A stretch of DNA of 64,000 nt from Oscillibacter sp. (GCA_022652815.1 JALCRR010000005.1:1-64000); one strand, 5' to 3'. Shown: positions 49,163 through 59,890, numbered from the stretch's first letter. Made by a program: numbers and translations. The notes: generated by a model not told the origin, from the sequence alone.

Positions 49163-50440
49163 ATGACCGCATATCCGAAAATGACCCGTGAGGAGCTCCA
49201 GAAGGAGTATGCCGCTGTTTCTCAGAAGTTCCAGAAACTGAAGGAGCAGGGCCTGAAGCTGAACATGGCCCGGGGCAAACCCGGCAAGATTCAGTTGGAC
49301 ATGGTATCTGATATTTTTGACGTTTTCAAGACTCCAGAGGACTATGTTTCCGATGGCGTGGACTGCCGCAACTACGGTGAACTTTCCGGCCTTCCCGCAG
49401 CCAAGCGGCTGTTTGCGGAGATTTTGGGCTGCAAGCCCGAGCAGGTGTTCGTCGGCGGCAACGCCAGCTTGCAGCTGATGTACGACACCATCTCCAAGGC
49501 CGTGACCCACGGCATGCTTCACTCCGAAAAGCCCTGGGGCAAAGAGGAACACATCAAGTGGCTGTGCCCCGCCCCCGGCTATGACCGCCATTTCAAGGTG
49601 ACGGAGAGCTTCGGCTTTGAGCTTGTCACCATCCCCATGACCGCAGATGGCCCGGATATGGACGCTGTGGAGCAGGCCATTAAGGACTCGTCCGTCAAGG
49701 GCATGTGGAACGTCCCCAAGTATTCGAACCCCCAAGGCATTGTCTATTCTGACGAAACCATTCGCCGCATCGCCTCCATGAAGCCCGCTGCACCGGACTT
49801 TATGCTGATGTGGGACAACGCCTACTGCATCCACGAGCTGGAAGGCAACTTTTTGCCCTTCAAGGATATTTTGAGCGAGTGCGCAAAGTACGGCAACGCC
49901 GATATGGTGTTTGAGTATGCCTCCACCTCCAAGGTGACGCTGCCCGGCGCCGGCATCTCCTGCATGGCCTGCAGCGAGGCCAACATGGCGTATCTCACCA
50001 AGCTCATGGGCATCCAGATCATCTCCTACGACAAGGTCAACCAGCAGCGCCACGTCCTGTACCTCAAGGACCGCGCCCACACGCTGGAGCTGATGAAGCG
50101 CCACGCGGGCGTCCTGGGCCCCAAGTTCCGCGCTGTCACCGATACGCTGGACCGCGAAATCGCTCCGCTGGAGATCGGCTCCTGGACCCATCCCAAGGGC
50201 GGCTACTTTGTCTCCTTTGACGGCATGACCGGCACGGCCAAGCGCACCCTTGCCCTGTGCAAGGAGGCGGGCGTCACCATGACCGGCGCAGGCGCCACGT
50301 TCCCGTACGGCGTGGACCCCAACGACTCCAACATCCGCATCGCGCCGTCTCTGCCCCCGGTGGAGGAGCTCACGAGCGCCGTGGCCGTATTCTGCGTCTG
50401 TGCAAAGATGGCGGCCATTGAGAAGCTGCTGGAAAAATGA
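49163..50440 (+). CDS. PLP-dependent aminotransferase, aspartate aminotransferase subgroup 1c (MocR-like)
   Basis: 425 aa. LNMARGKPGKIQLDMVSDI near the N terminus is the hallmark of the PF12897-type group; YGELSGLPAAKRLFAEIL, GNASLQLMYDT, WDNAYCIHEL and EYASTSKVTLPGAGIS (PLP Lys) follow. The enzyme class includes aspartate aminotransferases of Corynebacterium type. It overlaps the radical SAM gene by 4 bases (ATGA). Confidence 0.9.
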   Translation: MTAYPKMTREELQKEYAAVSQKFQKLKEQGLKLNMARGKPGKIQLDMVSDIFDVFKTPEDYVSDGVDCRNYGELSGLPAAKRLFAEILGCKPEQVFVGGNASLQLMYDTISKAVTHGMLHSEKPWGKEEHIKWLCPAPGYDRHFKVTESFGFELVTIPMTADGPDMDAVEQAIKDSSVKGMWNVPKYSNPQGIVYSDETIRRIASMKPAAPDFMLMWDNAYCIHELEGNFLPFKDILSECAKYGNADMVFEYASTSKVTLPGAGISCMACSEANMAYLTKLMGIQIISYDKVNQQRHVLYLKDRAHTLELMKRHAGVLGPKFRAVTDTLDREIAPLEIGSWTHPKGGYFVSFDGMTGTAKRTLALCKEAGVTMTGAGATFPYGVDPNDSNIRIAPSLPPVEELTSAVAVFCVCAKMAAIEKLLEK

Positions 50441-51306
50441 ACTACTTCGGCGATGTTTACCGCCCGCCCTCCGAGGCGTACAGCTTGATCGTCCAGGTGA
50501 CTTACGGCTGCAGCCACAACACCTGCGCCTTCTGCAGCATGTACAAGGCAAAAAAATTTGCCGTCCGGCCCCTTGACGAGGTGCTGGCGGATTTCCGCGA
50601 GGCACGGCAAACCTACTCCCGGGTGAACCGGATCTTTTTGGCCGATGGCGACGCGCTGGTGCGCAGGGCCTCGGAGCTGGAGATCATTCTTGACACCATC
50701 CGGGAGCTGTTCCCGGAGTGTGAGCGCGTCACCAGCTATGCCTCTCCCGCCGCCATCCGCATCCGCACGGATGAGGAGCTGCGGCGTCTGCGCGATAAGG
50801 GCTTGACCATGGTCTATATGGGTCTGGAGTCCGGCTGCGACGATGTTTTAAAGCTTATGCGCAAGGGTCACATGTCCCAGGAGATCATCGCCATGGGCCA
50901 AAAGGTCCGGCAGGCGGGCATCGCCCTGTCTGTCACGGCCATCACGGGCCTTGGCGGTCCGGCACTGATGGAACGTCACGCTGTCGAGACGGCAGAGGCC
51001 TTTAACGCCATGAACCCCGAGTATATCGGCATGCTCACGCTGATGGTGGAGCCGGGAACCCCACTTTACGACTGGGTTTCCGACGGGAGCTTTCAGCTGC
51101 TCACGCCGGGGCAGGTTCTGCGGGAGACGCAGCTGCTAGTGGAGCATCTGGACAGTCCCAACAGCGTGTTCCGCATGAACCATGCGTCCAACTATCTCTC
51201 ACTGCGCGGCACGCTGAATCAAGATCAAACCGCCATGCTGGAATCCATCCGCCAGGCGGAGCAAAATCTCTCCTGCCTGAAGCCGGAGGCGTGGCGCGGA
51301 CTCTAA
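50437..51306 (+). CDS. Radical SAM protein with C-x4-C-x2-C cluster motif
   Basis: 289 aa. The cluster motif VTYGCSHNTCAFCSMYK has one more residue between the first two Cys than the usual C-x3-C-x2-C; this spacing recurs in a subgroup of uncharacterised clostridial radical SAM proteins. VYMGLESGCDDVLKLMRKGH is a typical Elp3/MiaB-like fold segment. The C terminus has no extra Cys cluster. Coupled to an aminotransferase, so a link to amino-acid or PLP chemistry is possible; the reaction is unknown. Confidence 0.82.
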   Translation: MNYFGDVYRPPSEAYSLIVQVTYGCSHNTCAFCSMYKAKKFAVRPLDEVLADFREARQTYSRVNRIFLADGDALVRRASELEIILDTIRELFPECERVTSYASPAAIRIRTDEELRRLRDKGLTMVYMGLESGCDDVLKLMRKGHMSQEIIAMGQKVRQAGIALSVTAITGLGGPALMERHAVETAEAFNAMNPEYIGMLTLMVEPGTPLYDWVSDGSFQLLTPGQVLRETQLLVEHLDSPNSVFRMNHASNYLSLRGTLNQDQTAMLESIRQAEQNLSCLKPEAWRGL

Positions 51307-51318
51307 ACAAAATAAAGG

Positions 51319-51350
51319 GAACGGAGAATGCGTTGCATTCTCCGTTCTTT
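51319..51350 (+). terminator. Terminator of the aminotransferase-radical SAM operon
   Basis: 13-bp stem GAACGGAGAATGC/GCATTCTCCGTTC with loop GTT, followed by TTT. Confidence 0.82.
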
Positions 51351-51390
51351 CGCATTTTGTAACAAATTTTGCACAGTGATGAAAAAGTCC

Positions 51391-51419
51391 TTGCCAGTTT
51401 GTATCTGAGCCGATATACT
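51391..51419 (+). promoter_or_regulatory. Promoter of the tandem-HD gene
   Basis: TTGCCA, 17-bp spacer, TATACT at 51414-51419. Confidence 0.7.
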
Positions 51420-51441
51420 GTGAAAAGACTGGGGGAGAATT

Positions 51442-52725
51442 ATGAAGAAAACAGGAACATTCTACCGACCCGAGCATGCCCGTATCAGCTCGAAAACAAC
51501 GGTTCAGCTTTGTGGGGACATTTTGATGATGAATGACCCGCGCCTAATGAAACATGGAGAGCGGGTCGCCTGGATTGCTCATACCATGCAGCAGATGCTG
51601 CCGCAAGCGCAGCGGCTGGATGAAAAAAATCTGCTGCTTTTGTGCCTTTTCCATGATGTGGGAGCCTATAAAACGGAAGAAATCAATCGAATGATTGAGT
51701 TTGAAAGCAGCCGCGTGCAGGCACATTCCATCTATGGCTATCTGTTTCTGAAGTATTTTACGCCCCTTCGCCCAGTGAGCGAGGCGATCCTCTATCACCA
51801 TTTGCCCCACAGCCAGTTTCCGAAGCTGACCACGGACTGCCAGCAATATGCGGAGGTCATTCAGCTTGCCGACCGGGCAGATATTGCAATTTGCGGCGGC
51901 CAGACGAAAGAGAATCTGTATACCGCCCTGCGAGGAGAGCGTTTCAATGTTTTCTGGGCGGACATATTCCAAAAAACCGTGGAATCGACCCGCATTTTGG
52001 AGGAGATCCGTACAGGCGACTATGAGGGGCTTCTTTATCAGCGGCTTGCTGCTCTGGATTTTTCAGCCAGCGAGACAATGTCCTATCTGGAAATGCTGAT
52101 TCATACCATCGACTTCAAAAGCGAGTTTACAGCTGTCCACTCCGTGAATACCACGGTCATCAGTACCGTCCTTGCAGAGCTGATGAACCTGCCGCGCGAT
52201 GAGATTGAAAATATCTATTACGCCGCGCTGGTGCATGATATTGGGAAAATGGCGATTCCAGAGAAAATTTTGGAATACCCGGGACGCCTAACACCGGAGC
52301 AGATGATTGTCATGCGGGAGCATGTAGGCTATACGGAGAAGATGATCCACAAGATCCTTCCTCCGGAAATTACCCGGATTGCCATACGCCACCATGAAAA
52401 ACTGGACGGAAGCGGCTATCCGTACGGACTGACGGCGAAGGACCTGTCCGTGAGCGACCGGATCGTGGCAGTTGGCGATATTGCCAGCGCATTGTCCGGC
52501 CGGAGAAGCTACAAAGACAGCTTTCCCAAAGAGAAAACCTTAAATATTTTGACGCAGATGGAACAGGATGGACAGCTGGATTCAGACGTTGTACACACCG
52601 CAGTGGAGCACTACAATGAGATTTTCGCTGCAGTTTCGGCGGTGTCTGACCCGATTCTTGAGCACTATCACGCGATGCAGAAAGAATACAGCAGCTTGAT
52701 GAGTCAGCCTGCGTTTCAAGAATAG
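51442..52725 (+). CDS. Tandem HD-domain phosphohydrolase with C-terminal HD-GYP-like domain
   Basis: 427 aa, cytoplasmic, no membrane segment. The first HD domain (~35-190) has HGERVAWIAH, LFHDVGAYK and YHHLPHS. The second (~230-400) has AALVHDIGKMAIPEKILEYP, REHVGYTEKMI and IRHHEKLDGSGYPYGL, the HD-GYP consensus of cyclic-di-GMP phosphodiesterases. No sensory domain is attached, so the N-terminal HD unit may play that role. Target nucleotide not provable from sequence. Monocistronic. Confidence 0.88.
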   Translation: MKKTGTFYRPEHARISSKTTVQLCGDILMMNDPRLMKHGERVAWIAHTMQQMLPQAQRLDEKNLLLLCLFHDVGAYKTEEINRMIEFESSRVQAHSIYGYLFLKYFTPLRPVSEAILYHHLPHSQFPKLTTDCQQYAEVIQLADRADIAICGGQTKENLYTALRGERFNVFWADIFQKTVESTRILEEIRTGDYEGLLYQRLAALDFSASETMSYLEMLIHTIDFKSEFTAVHSVNTTVISTVLAELMNLPRDEIENIYYAALVHDIGKMAIPEKILEYPGRLTPEQMIVMREHVGYTEKMIHKILPPEITRIAIRHHEKLDGSGYPYGLTAKDLSVSDRIVAVGDIASALSGRRSYKDSFPKEKTLNILTQMEQDGQLDSDVVHTAVEHYNEIFAAVSAVSDPILEHYHAMQKEYSSLMSQPAFQE

Positions 52726-52760
52726 AAAAAGAGCTCCGGGAAACCGGAGCGCTTTTTCTA
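52723..52760. terminator. Bidirectional terminator
   Basis: TAGAAAAAG(A)GCTCCGG pairs with CCGGAGC(G)CTTTTTCTA around GAAA, between the HD gene and the convergent transporter. Confidence 0.88.
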
Positions 52761-53660
52761 TTCGCTTTTTGCCAGCAGGAAGATGGTGACGATGATGCAG
52801 GCAAAACCCACCAGACTGGCAACGGTGAACTGGGTTTTCAGCCAAACTGCGGAGAAAACCGCGGCAGCTACCGGCTCCGTTGCCGCCAGCATGGAGGATT
52901 TCACCGGGCCAATATCGGTGACCCCCTGCATAAACAGGGGAAACGCCACCAGAGAGCCGAACACGATGATGGCCACCAGCGCCAGCCACCCCTGCACTGG
53001 GAGATGTACCTCGTATGTCCAACTGCGAGCTGCCAGATTGACAAAAATCCCGCCGAAAAGCATGCCGAGGCCGGTGATGGTTTCCCGCCCCCACCGGGGG
53101 AGCAGCTTCCGGGGGAGAATCGTATAAATTGTCACGGCCACGGCGGTCATGATGCCCCAGAAAAGTCCCTTGGAGGAGATCGCCAGGTGCCCGGGATTGC
53201 CGCCGGTAGCCAGAATGTAAGTACCCGCCAGCGCCAGAACCAGCGACACGCTTTCCCGGCAGTTGGGCTTGCGCCGAATGCGCAGACAGGAGATCAACAT
53301 GATAAAAACAAGACTCAAATTCTGCAAAACAGTCGTGGTGGCCGCATTGGAATAGGAGATGGACGTCATGTAGGAATACTGGCACAAAGCCAATCCGCAG
53401 ATGCCGTAGAGTGCGATTTGCAGGACTTCCCGGGGTTGACGCCAGACGGCGGCAAAGGTTTCCCGACTGCGAACTGCTGCCGCAGCCGATAGCAGAATGC
53501 CTGCCGTCAGAAGCCGTACGCAGGTCAGCCACAGGGAGCTAACCTCGTAGTGCATAAAAAGATACTGCCCGCAGGTGCCCGAAAAGCCCCAGCACACGCC
53601 GCCGATGGTGGTGCATAGAACTCCCCGCAGGGTATGGTTTTTGGTGATTGTCTCGTTCAA
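52758..53660 (-). CDS. EamA-family (DMT superfamily) membrane transporter
   Basis: 300 aa, ten membrane segments in two EamA repeats. GGVCWGFSGTCGQYLF starts repeat one, and GPVKSSMLAATEPVAAAVFS is the typical end of repeat two. These export or import small metabolites such as amino acids; substrate unknown. Monocistronic, divergent in position from nothing obvious; the pyr operon ends upstream of its start. Confidence 0.88.
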   Translation of the reverse strand: MNETITKNHTLRGVLCTTIGGVCWGFSGTCGQYLFMHYEVSSLWLTCVRLLTAGILLSAAAAVRSRETFAAVWRQPREVLQIALYGICGLALCQYSYMTSISYSNAATTTVLQNLSLVFIMLISCLRIRRKPNCRESVSLVLALAGTYILATGGNPGHLAISSKGLFWGIMTAVAVTIYTILPRKLLPRWGRETITGLGMLFGGIFVNLAARSWTYEVHLPVQGWLALVAIIVFGSLVAFPLFMQGVTDIGPVKSSMLAATEPVAAAVFSAVWLKTQFTVASLVGFACIIVTIFLLAKSE

Positions 53661-53696
53661 AGTGTTTCTCTCCCTTGATGTTAAAAAAGAACAGCA

Positions 53697-53726
53697 GAAG
53701 GTCCCGCCTTTGTGAGCGGGACCTTC
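53697..53726 (-). terminator. Terminator of the pyr operon
   Basis: 11-bp stem GAAGGTCCCGC/GCGGGACCTTC with an 8-base loop; on the minus strand TGCTGTTCTTTTTT follows. Confidence 0.8.
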
Positions 53727-53741
53727 CGAAGATGTCGGCGC

Positions 53742-54167
53742 TTAGAAATGACGCTGCTTTTCCGCGTCGCAGTAGGCGCAACGGTAGGTGTGCTTCTCCG
53801 GGTCGTTCAAAAGGAAGATGGCGTCCAGCTGCGGCTCCGCCATGGTGATGCAGCGGGGGTTTTTGCAGTGGATGACGTTCACCAGCTTCTCCGGCAGGGC
53901 CAGATGCTTCTTTTCCACGCGCTTACCGTCGCGGATAATATTCACGGTGATGTTGGGGTCGATGTAGCCCAGTACGTCAAGATCCACTTCCATGGGGGAG
54001 TCGATCTTAATGATGTCTTTTTTGCCCATGCGGCCGCTCTTGGCGTTCTTGATGATGGCCACCTGGCAGTCCAGCTGGTCCAGATGCAGGTATTTATAGA
54101 TGTCCATGCTCTTGCCGGACTGAATGTGGTCCAGCACGACACCGTTTTGAATGCTGTCAATGTTCAT
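53742..54167 (-). CDS. pyrI: Aspartate carbamoyltransferase regulatory subunit
   Basis: 141 aa. N-terminal nucleotide-binding domain (GVVLDHIQSGKSMDIYKYL) and C-terminal zinc domain with four Cys (HCKNPRC and YRCAYC). PyrI holds catalytic trimers together and mediates CTP/ATP allostery. Last gene of the operon, 13 bases after pyrB. Confidence 0.95.
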   Translation of the reverse strand: MNIDSIQNGVVLDHIQSGKSMDIYKYLHLDQLDCQVAIIKNAKSGRMGKKDIIKIDSPMEVDLDVLGYIDPNITVNIIRDGKRVEKKHLALPEKLVNVIHCKNPRCITMAEPQLDAIFLLNDPEKHTYRCAYCDAEKQRHF

Positions 54168-54180
54168 AGAATACGCCTCC

Positions 54181-55104
54181 TTAAGCCTTCAAGTCAAGCA
54201 GTTTCATAATGAGCGCCATGCGGATGAACTTGCCGTTGCGCACCTGACGGAAATAGGCGGCGCGGGGATCGTCGTCCACCGCCACGGAGATCTCGTTCAC
54301 GCGGGGCAGGGGATGAAGAATCGTCAGATCCTTTTTGGCAGGCACCAGCTTTTCCGGCGTCAGGACATAGGTGTCCTTCAAACGGATGTAGTCGGCCTCG
54401 TTGAAAAAGCGCTCTTTTTGCACGCGGGTCATGTACAGAACGTCCAGCTTGGGCATGACGGCTTCCAGAGAGGCGGTTTCCTCAAAGGGAATACCGTTTT
54501 TATTCAGCACGTTTTCCTTGAGGTAGTCGGGCAGCTTCAGTTCCTCCGGGGAGATGAACACAAAGTGAATGCCCGTCTCCCGGGACAGAGCGCTGGTCAG
54601 AGAGTGGACGGTGCGGCCAAACTTCAAATCTCCGCAGAAGCCGATGGTAAAATCGCAGAGCTTTCCCTTTTCCCGATGGATGGTCAGAAGGTCGGTCAGC
54701 GTCTGGGTGGGATGGTTGTGGCCGCCGTCACCGGCATTGATGATGGGAACCTCGCTGCGCTGGGCGGCTGCAAAGGGCGCGCCCTCCTTGGGATGGCGCA
54801 TGGCGATAATGTCCGCGTAGCAGCTGACCGTGTGAACGGTGTCCACCACGGTTTCGCCCTTGGCGGTGGAGGAGCTGTTGGCTGCGGAGAAGCCCAGCGT
54901 CTGTCCGCCCAGACCCAACATGGCGGATTCAAAGCTCAAGCGGGTGCGGGTGGAGGGTTCAAAAAACAGCGTTGCCAGCTGCTTGCCGTCGCAGACATGT
55001 GCATACTTGGCGGGGGAGTCGATGATGTCCTCCGCTGTGGCGATCAGCTCGTCGATTTCACCGGTTGTGAGGTCGGTAATGTCAATCAGATTGCGTTTTG
55101 CCAT
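54181..55104 (-). CDS. pyrB: Aspartate carbamoyltransferase catalytic subunit
   Basis: 307 aa. [17 protein letters not shown] (carbamoyl phosphate), [19 protein letters not shown] and [10 protein letters not shown] (aspartate loop) are canonical. It forms carbamoyl aspartate. Paired with pyrI, so the holoenzyme is probably allosteric as in enteric bacteria. Confidence 0.97.
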   Translation of the reverse strand: MAKRNLIDITDLTTGEIDELIATAEDIIDSPAKYAHVCDGKQLATLFFEPSTRTRLSFESAMLGLGGQTLGFSAANSSSTAKGETVVDTVHTVSCYADIIAMRHPKEGAPFAAAQRSEVPIINAGDGGHNHPTQTLTDLLTIHREKGKLCDFTIGFCGDLKFGRTVHSLTSALSRETGIHFVFISPEELKLPDYLKENVLNKNGIPFEETASLEAVMPKLDVLYMTRVQKERFFNEADYIRLKDTYVLTPEKLVPAKKDLTILHPLPRVNEISVAVDDDPRAAYFRQVRNGKFIRMALIMKLLDLKA

Positions 55105-55119
55105 TGATATCTTCCTTTC

Positions 55120-55758
55120 TTATGCGTGAATCCAGCTCTCATCGGAGGGATTGGCGCGGAACTGCTTCAGCCGGGCAATGTCCTCCGTGCGGATGCGGCC
55201 TTCGTCAGCGGCAATCTCGCACACAGCGTCAAAGTTGGACAGGGAGTGATTGATGATATTCGCCTCGGCCATGCGGTCAATGCCCTTTTGAAGGCCGTAG
55301 GTGAAGATGGACGCAACGCCCAGCACCTCGGCACCGGCTTCGCGCAGCACGTCTACCACTTCAATGCAGCTGCCTGCGGTAGAGATCAGATCCTCCACCA
55401 CGACGACCTTTGCACCCTTTTCCAGCTTGCCTTCAATCTGGTTGCCGCGGCCGTGATCCTTGTGGCCGGAGCGGACATAGCCCATGGGCAGCCCCATAAT
55501 GTGGCCGACGATGGCCGCGTGAGCGATGCCGGCGGTAGAGGTGCCCATCAGGACTTCTACCTCCGGGTAGTACTTGCAGATCAAATCCACCAGGCCATTT
55601 TCCACAGCCGTGCGGACTTCCGGTGCGGTCAGCGTTAGGCGGTTGTCACAGTAAATGGGGCTGTGAATTCCGCTGGCCCACGTAAACGGGTCATCCGGGC
55701 GCAGAAAAACGGCACCGATGGACAAAAGGTCGTGGGCGATTTCACGTTCAATGCTCAT
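55120..55758 (-). CDS. pyrE: Orotate phosphoribosyltransferase
   Basis: 212 aa. PRPP-binding loop appears as KVVVVEDLISTAGSCIEVVD; SGIHSPIYCDNRL and RSGHKDHGRGNQIEG (catalytic loop) are clear. It makes OMP from orotate and PRPP. Fifteen bases before pyrB. Confidence 0.96.
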   Translation of the reverse strand: MSIEREIAHDLLSIGAVFLRPDDPFTWASGIHSPIYCDNRLTLTAPEVRTAVENGLVDLICKYYPEVEVLMGTSTAGIAHAAIVGHIMGLPMGYVRSGHKDHGRGNQIEGKLEKGAKVVVVEDLISTAGSCIEVVDVLREAGAEVLGVASIFTYGLQKGIDRMAEANIINHSLSNFDAVCEIAADEGRIRTEDIARLKQFRANPSDESWIHA

Positions 55759-55790
55759 ATCTTCAAATCTCCTTTGATTTAATTAACGTT

Positions 55791-56504
55791 TTATTTGCCG
55801 AGAAAATCTTTCACGGCGCGGCGGTAGGCGGCAAGGGGGTCGGCAGCCTTCGTAATGGGTCGACCCATGACCAGATAATCACAGCCGTTGACGGCGGCGT
55901 TGGCCGGTGTCATAATCCGCTTCTGGTCACCGACCTCACTGTCCGCGAAGCGGATGCCGGGGGTGACGGTGAGGAAGCCGGCGCCGCAGCGCTCCTTGAC
56001 AAGGGCGGCTTCCAGCGGGGAGCAGACCACGCCGTCCAGGCCGTTCTTGGCGGCGTTTTGCGCATAGGAGAGCACGGTTTCGGCCATGGGCGTATCAATC
56101 AACAGCTCGTTTTTGAGCGCGTTGGAGTCCGTGGAAGTTAATTGCGTGACGGCAATCAGAAGGGGACGGGCGCCGTCCGGACGGGTCAGGCCCTCCAGCG
56201 CGGCGCGCATCATTTCGCCTGCGCCGGCTGCGTGAAGATTGACCATATCCACGTCCAACTGGGAGAGCACGGACATAGCGTGCCCTACGGTGTTGGGAAT
56301 GTCATGGAGCTTCAGATCGAGAAAAATCTTGTGGCCCCGGGCCTTGATTTCCCGTACCACATCGGGACCCTCAGCATAGAAAAGCTCCATGCCAATTTTT
56401 ACAAACGGCTTTTCGTCTGCGGGAAACTGGTCCAGAAACGCGAGGGTATCCGCTTTCGTGGGAAAATCCAGCGCGATCATGACATCTTTTTTTTGCATAT
56501 TCAT
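55791..56504 (-). CDS. pyrF: Orotidine-5'-phosphate decarboxylase
   Basis: 237 aa from the ATG at 56504 (AGGAGG 9 bases upstream, within pyrD), overlapping the pyrD stop. [19 protein letters not shown], the catalytic Asp-x-Lys-x2-Asp in [13 protein letters not shown], and [18 protein letters not shown] define OMP decarboxylase of the B. subtilis/E. coli type. Confidence 0.96.
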   Translation of the reverse strand: MNMQKKDVMIALDFPTKADTLAFLDQFPADEKPFVKIGMELFYAEGPDVVREIKARGHKIFLDLKLHDIPNTVGHAMSVLSQLDVDMVNLHAAGAGEMMRAALEGLTRPDGARPLLIAVTQLTSTDSNALKNELLIDTPMAETVLSYAQNAAKNGLDGVVCSPLEAALVKERCGAGFLTVTPGIRFADSEVGDQKRIMTPANAAVNGCDYLVMGRPITKAADPLAAYRRAVKDFLGK

Positions 56505-57415
56505 CGGTGAGCGCCTCCTGTCAGTTCGGTAATTCTGTCTACGCCCAGCGCATCGCAGACACCGGGCAGATTTTCAACAATTTGCTTGCAGGCATAGGGG
56601 TTGCGCAGGTTGGCAGCGCCAACCTCCACAGCGGTGGCTCCCGCCAGCATCATTTCGGCAACGTCCTCGGCGCTGCTGACGCCGCCGCAGCCGATGATGG
56701 GCAGCTTTACGGCCTCGTAGACGTCCCACACCATCCGCACAGCCACGGGAAACACCGCGGGGCCGGAAAGACCGCCGGTGCGGTTGGCAAGAATCGGCTG
56801 CCGGGTGCGCAGGTCAATCCGCATACCCAAAAGCGTATTGATGAGGCAGATGCCGTCGGCGCCTGCGTCTGCGCAGGCACGGGCAATTTCCGCAATGTCC
56901 GTGACATTGGGGGTCAGCTTCATAAAGACGGGCTTTTTTGTGACGGCCTTCACCGCCTTTGTAACCTCTGCGGCGGCGTTCGGGTCACAGCCGAAGTTCT
57001 TGCCGCCGGCATGGACGTTGGGGCAGGAGATGTTGACCTCCAGAATGCCCACCTGGGGGCAGGCATCTAGCTTGCGGCAGTTTTCCGCGTACTCGTCCAG
57101 AGAAAAACCGCCCACGTTGGCGATCAGCGGCCCACGGAAAATCTTTTCCATATTGGGAATTTCCTTGGCAATCACCGCGTCGATGCCGGGATTTTGCAGT
57201 CCCACGGCATTGAGCATTCCGGCGGGAGCCTCCGCAATGCGGGGCTGCTCGTTGCCGAAGCGGGGAGAGGCGGTGGTGCCCTTAAACGAAAAACTGCCCA
57301 GCAGATTGAGGTCGTACAACTCCGCAAATTCACGGCCATAGCCGAATGTGCCGGAGGCGGGAATGACGGGGTTTTTCAGTTCCACGCCGGCAAGGGAGAC
57401 ACTTAGATTTACCAT
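56501..57415 (-). CDS. pyrD: Dihydroorotate dehydrogenase, class 1B catalytic subunit
   Basis: 304 aa from the ATG at 57415 (AGGGAGAG upstream). [36 protein letters not shown] with the active-site Cys, and [20 protein letters not shown] are FMN/TIM-barrel blocks. Works with PyrK to pass electrons from dihydroorotate to NAD. Overlaps pyrK and pyrF at its two ends. Confidence 0.96.
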   Translation of the reverse strand: MVNLSVSLAGVELKNPVIPASGTFGYGREFAELYDLNLLGSFSFKGTTASPRFGNEQPRIAEAPAGMLNAVGLQNPGIDAVIAKEIPNMEKIFRGPLIANVGGFSLDEYAENCRKLDACPQVGILEVNISCPNVHAGGKNFGCDPNAAAEVTKAVKAVTKKPVFMKLTPNVTDIAEIARACADAGADGICLINTLLGMRIDLRTRQPILANRTGGLSGPAVFPVAVRMVWDVYEAVKLPIIGCGGVSSAEDVAEMMLAGATAVEVGAANLRNPYACKQIVENLPGVCDALGVDRITELTGGAHR

Positions 57416-58149
57416 ACGATCTCTCCCTTCTGAAATACCGGGCCATCTTTGCACACGCGCTTGGCACCGGAGACTGTGTGAATGGAGCAGCCCATGCAGG
57501 CACCAAAACCGCAGGCCATACGGGCTTCAAAGCTGAACTGGCCGTCGGAGAGCTGCGGCAGGACGGATACCGCCCGCAGCATGGGCGTTGGGCCGCAGAC
57601 ATAGCCGTAGTTGCATTCCGGCACAAAGCTCCGGATGCAGTCGGTCACATAGCCCTTGACACCGAGACTGCCGTCCTCCGTCGCTACAAACACGCGGCAG
57701 CCCAGGGCGGTAAAATCCTCCACATAAAAGACGTCCGCTGCCGAGCGGAAGCCCAACACGACAGTGGGGAACAATCCGCCGCCCACAAATTTGCGGGCAA
57801 GGCCATACAAGGGGGCAAGGCCGATGCCTCCGCCGATCAGAATGGGCTTTTCCCCGTGATTTTTGAGATCGAAGCCGTTGCCAAGCCCGGTCAAGGTGTC
57901 AAACTCCGTACCGGGCGCCGCGGTGACCAGCTCCCGCGTGCCTTGTCCGGCTGCACGAACCAGCAGCAGCACGCCGTCCTCTGTATAGCTGGCAACCGAA
58001 ATGGGTCGCCGCAGAAATTTTTCCGGCAGGGAGAGCTCCAGGAATTGGCCCGGATGCGTGAAGGCCGAGGCATCGCCCTCCAGCACCATTTCCCATACGT
58101 CCCGTGTCAGGCGGCGAGACTGCGCCATTTTTAAAACTGTTTTTTGCAT
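57409..58149 (-). CDS. pyrK: Dihydroorotate dehydrogenase electron-transfer subunit
   Basis: 246 aa. FAD domain (HPGQFLELSLPEKFLRRPIS), NAD domain (PILIGGGIGLAPLYGLA), and the [2Fe-2S] site in CGFGACMGCSIHTV plus a later Cys. It forms the class 1B complex with PyrD. Overlaps pyrD by 7 bases. Confidence 0.96.
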   Translation of the reverse strand: MQKTVLKMAQSRRLTRDVWEMVLEGDASAFTHPGQFLELSLPEKFLRRPISVASYTEDGVLLLVRAAGQGTRELVTAAPGTEFDTLTGLGNGFDLKNHGEKPILIGGGIGLAPLYGLARKFVGGGLFPTVVLGFRSAADVFYVEDFTALGCRVFVATEDGSLGVKGYVTDCIRSFVPECNYGYVCGPTPMLRAVSVLPQLSDGQFSFEARMACGFGACMGCSIHTVSGAKRVCKDGPVFQKGEIVW

Positions 58150-58160
58150 GAAAAGCTCCT

Positions 58161-59444
<1,284 letters not shown>

Positions 59445-59481
59445 AGGAAACTCCTTTCACGGTGATCGCTTCTGACAAATT

Positions 59482-59510
59482 ATTGTATCGGAAACCGCGG
59501 GACTTGTCAA
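59482..59510 (-). promoter_or_regulatory. Promoter of the pyr operon, with very short leader
   Basis: Perfect TTGACA at 59510-59505, 17-bp spacer, TACAAT at 59487-59482. The leader to pyrC is only ~30 bases, too short for a PyrR-type attenuator. Confidence 0.85.
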
Positions 59511-59583
59511 CGGATTTGGCAGGGGGGAAGCGCACAAAAAGCAAGGTAAATTTTGCCGAGTTTTTGTATATACAAAGTGCAGC

Positions 59584-59625
59584 TGTCAAAATACGACAAA
59601 AACTCCCATCGGAAAGTGTTAGGAT
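59584..59625 (+). promoter_or_regulatory. Spo0A-type promoter of the first tiny-protein gene
   Basis: TGTCAAA at 59584-59590 (fits the Spo0A consensus TTTGTCRAA core) and TACGACA at 59592-59598 (6/7 to TTCGACA) lie side by side; -10-like TAGGAT follows the second box after exactly 21 bp (59620-59625). Confidence 0.55.
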
Positions 59626-59656
59626 AGGTGCATCCTTGTGCGGGAGGCACCATGAA

Positions 59657-59833
59657 ATGACGGAAAAGGAACTGCATTTTTTGGCTTTGTGCGCACCTTT
59701 GGAGGATGCCATTGACCTAATTGAAGGAGGTGAAACAGATGCTGCAGAGGCTTTGCTGCAGAGAATTCTGGTTCAGTGCTTTGATGACGGAGAGGAAGCG
59801 GCCTTCTGCTGCACACAAACAAAATCCGCTTAG
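59657..59833 (+). CDS. Tiny protein A, ALCAPLEDA family, paralogue of the gene at 60252
   Basis: 58 aa from the ATG at 59657, 9 bases after GGGAGG. Predicted helical: TEKELHFLALCAPLEDAIDL then EGGETDAAEALLQRILVQ. It agrees with the second tiny protein at 24 of the first 40 positions; both share ALCAPLEDA and LLQRIL. No signal peptide or membrane segment. The C-terminal ~18 residues differ and contain two adjacent Cys. I do not recognise the family. Preceded by a Spo0A-like box promoter, so possibly a sporulation or stationary-phase gene. Confidence 0.7.
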   Translation: MTEKELHFLALCAPLEDAIDLIEGGETDAAEALLQRILVQCFDDGEEAAFCCTQTKSA

Positions 59834-59860
59834 GCCGAACGGCCTTCATGAAATTTGCAG

Positions 59861-59890
59861 AAAAAAGAACGGCAATTTAGCCGTTCTTTT
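59861..59890. terminator. Bidirectional terminator shared by tiny gene A and the RHH gene
   Basis: AAAAGAACGGC/GCCGTTCTTTT with loop AATTTA; it includes the stop codon of the ribbon-helix-helix gene. A small hairpin AGGCC-GAAC-GGCCT precedes it at 59832-59845. Confidence 0.85.

Noticed and set aside
48929-50605. 558-codon minus-strand open frame over the aminotransferase
   Set aside because: Composition is low-complexity (His/Gly/Arg-rich) and has no recognisable motif; the plus-strand aminotransferase is unmistakable.
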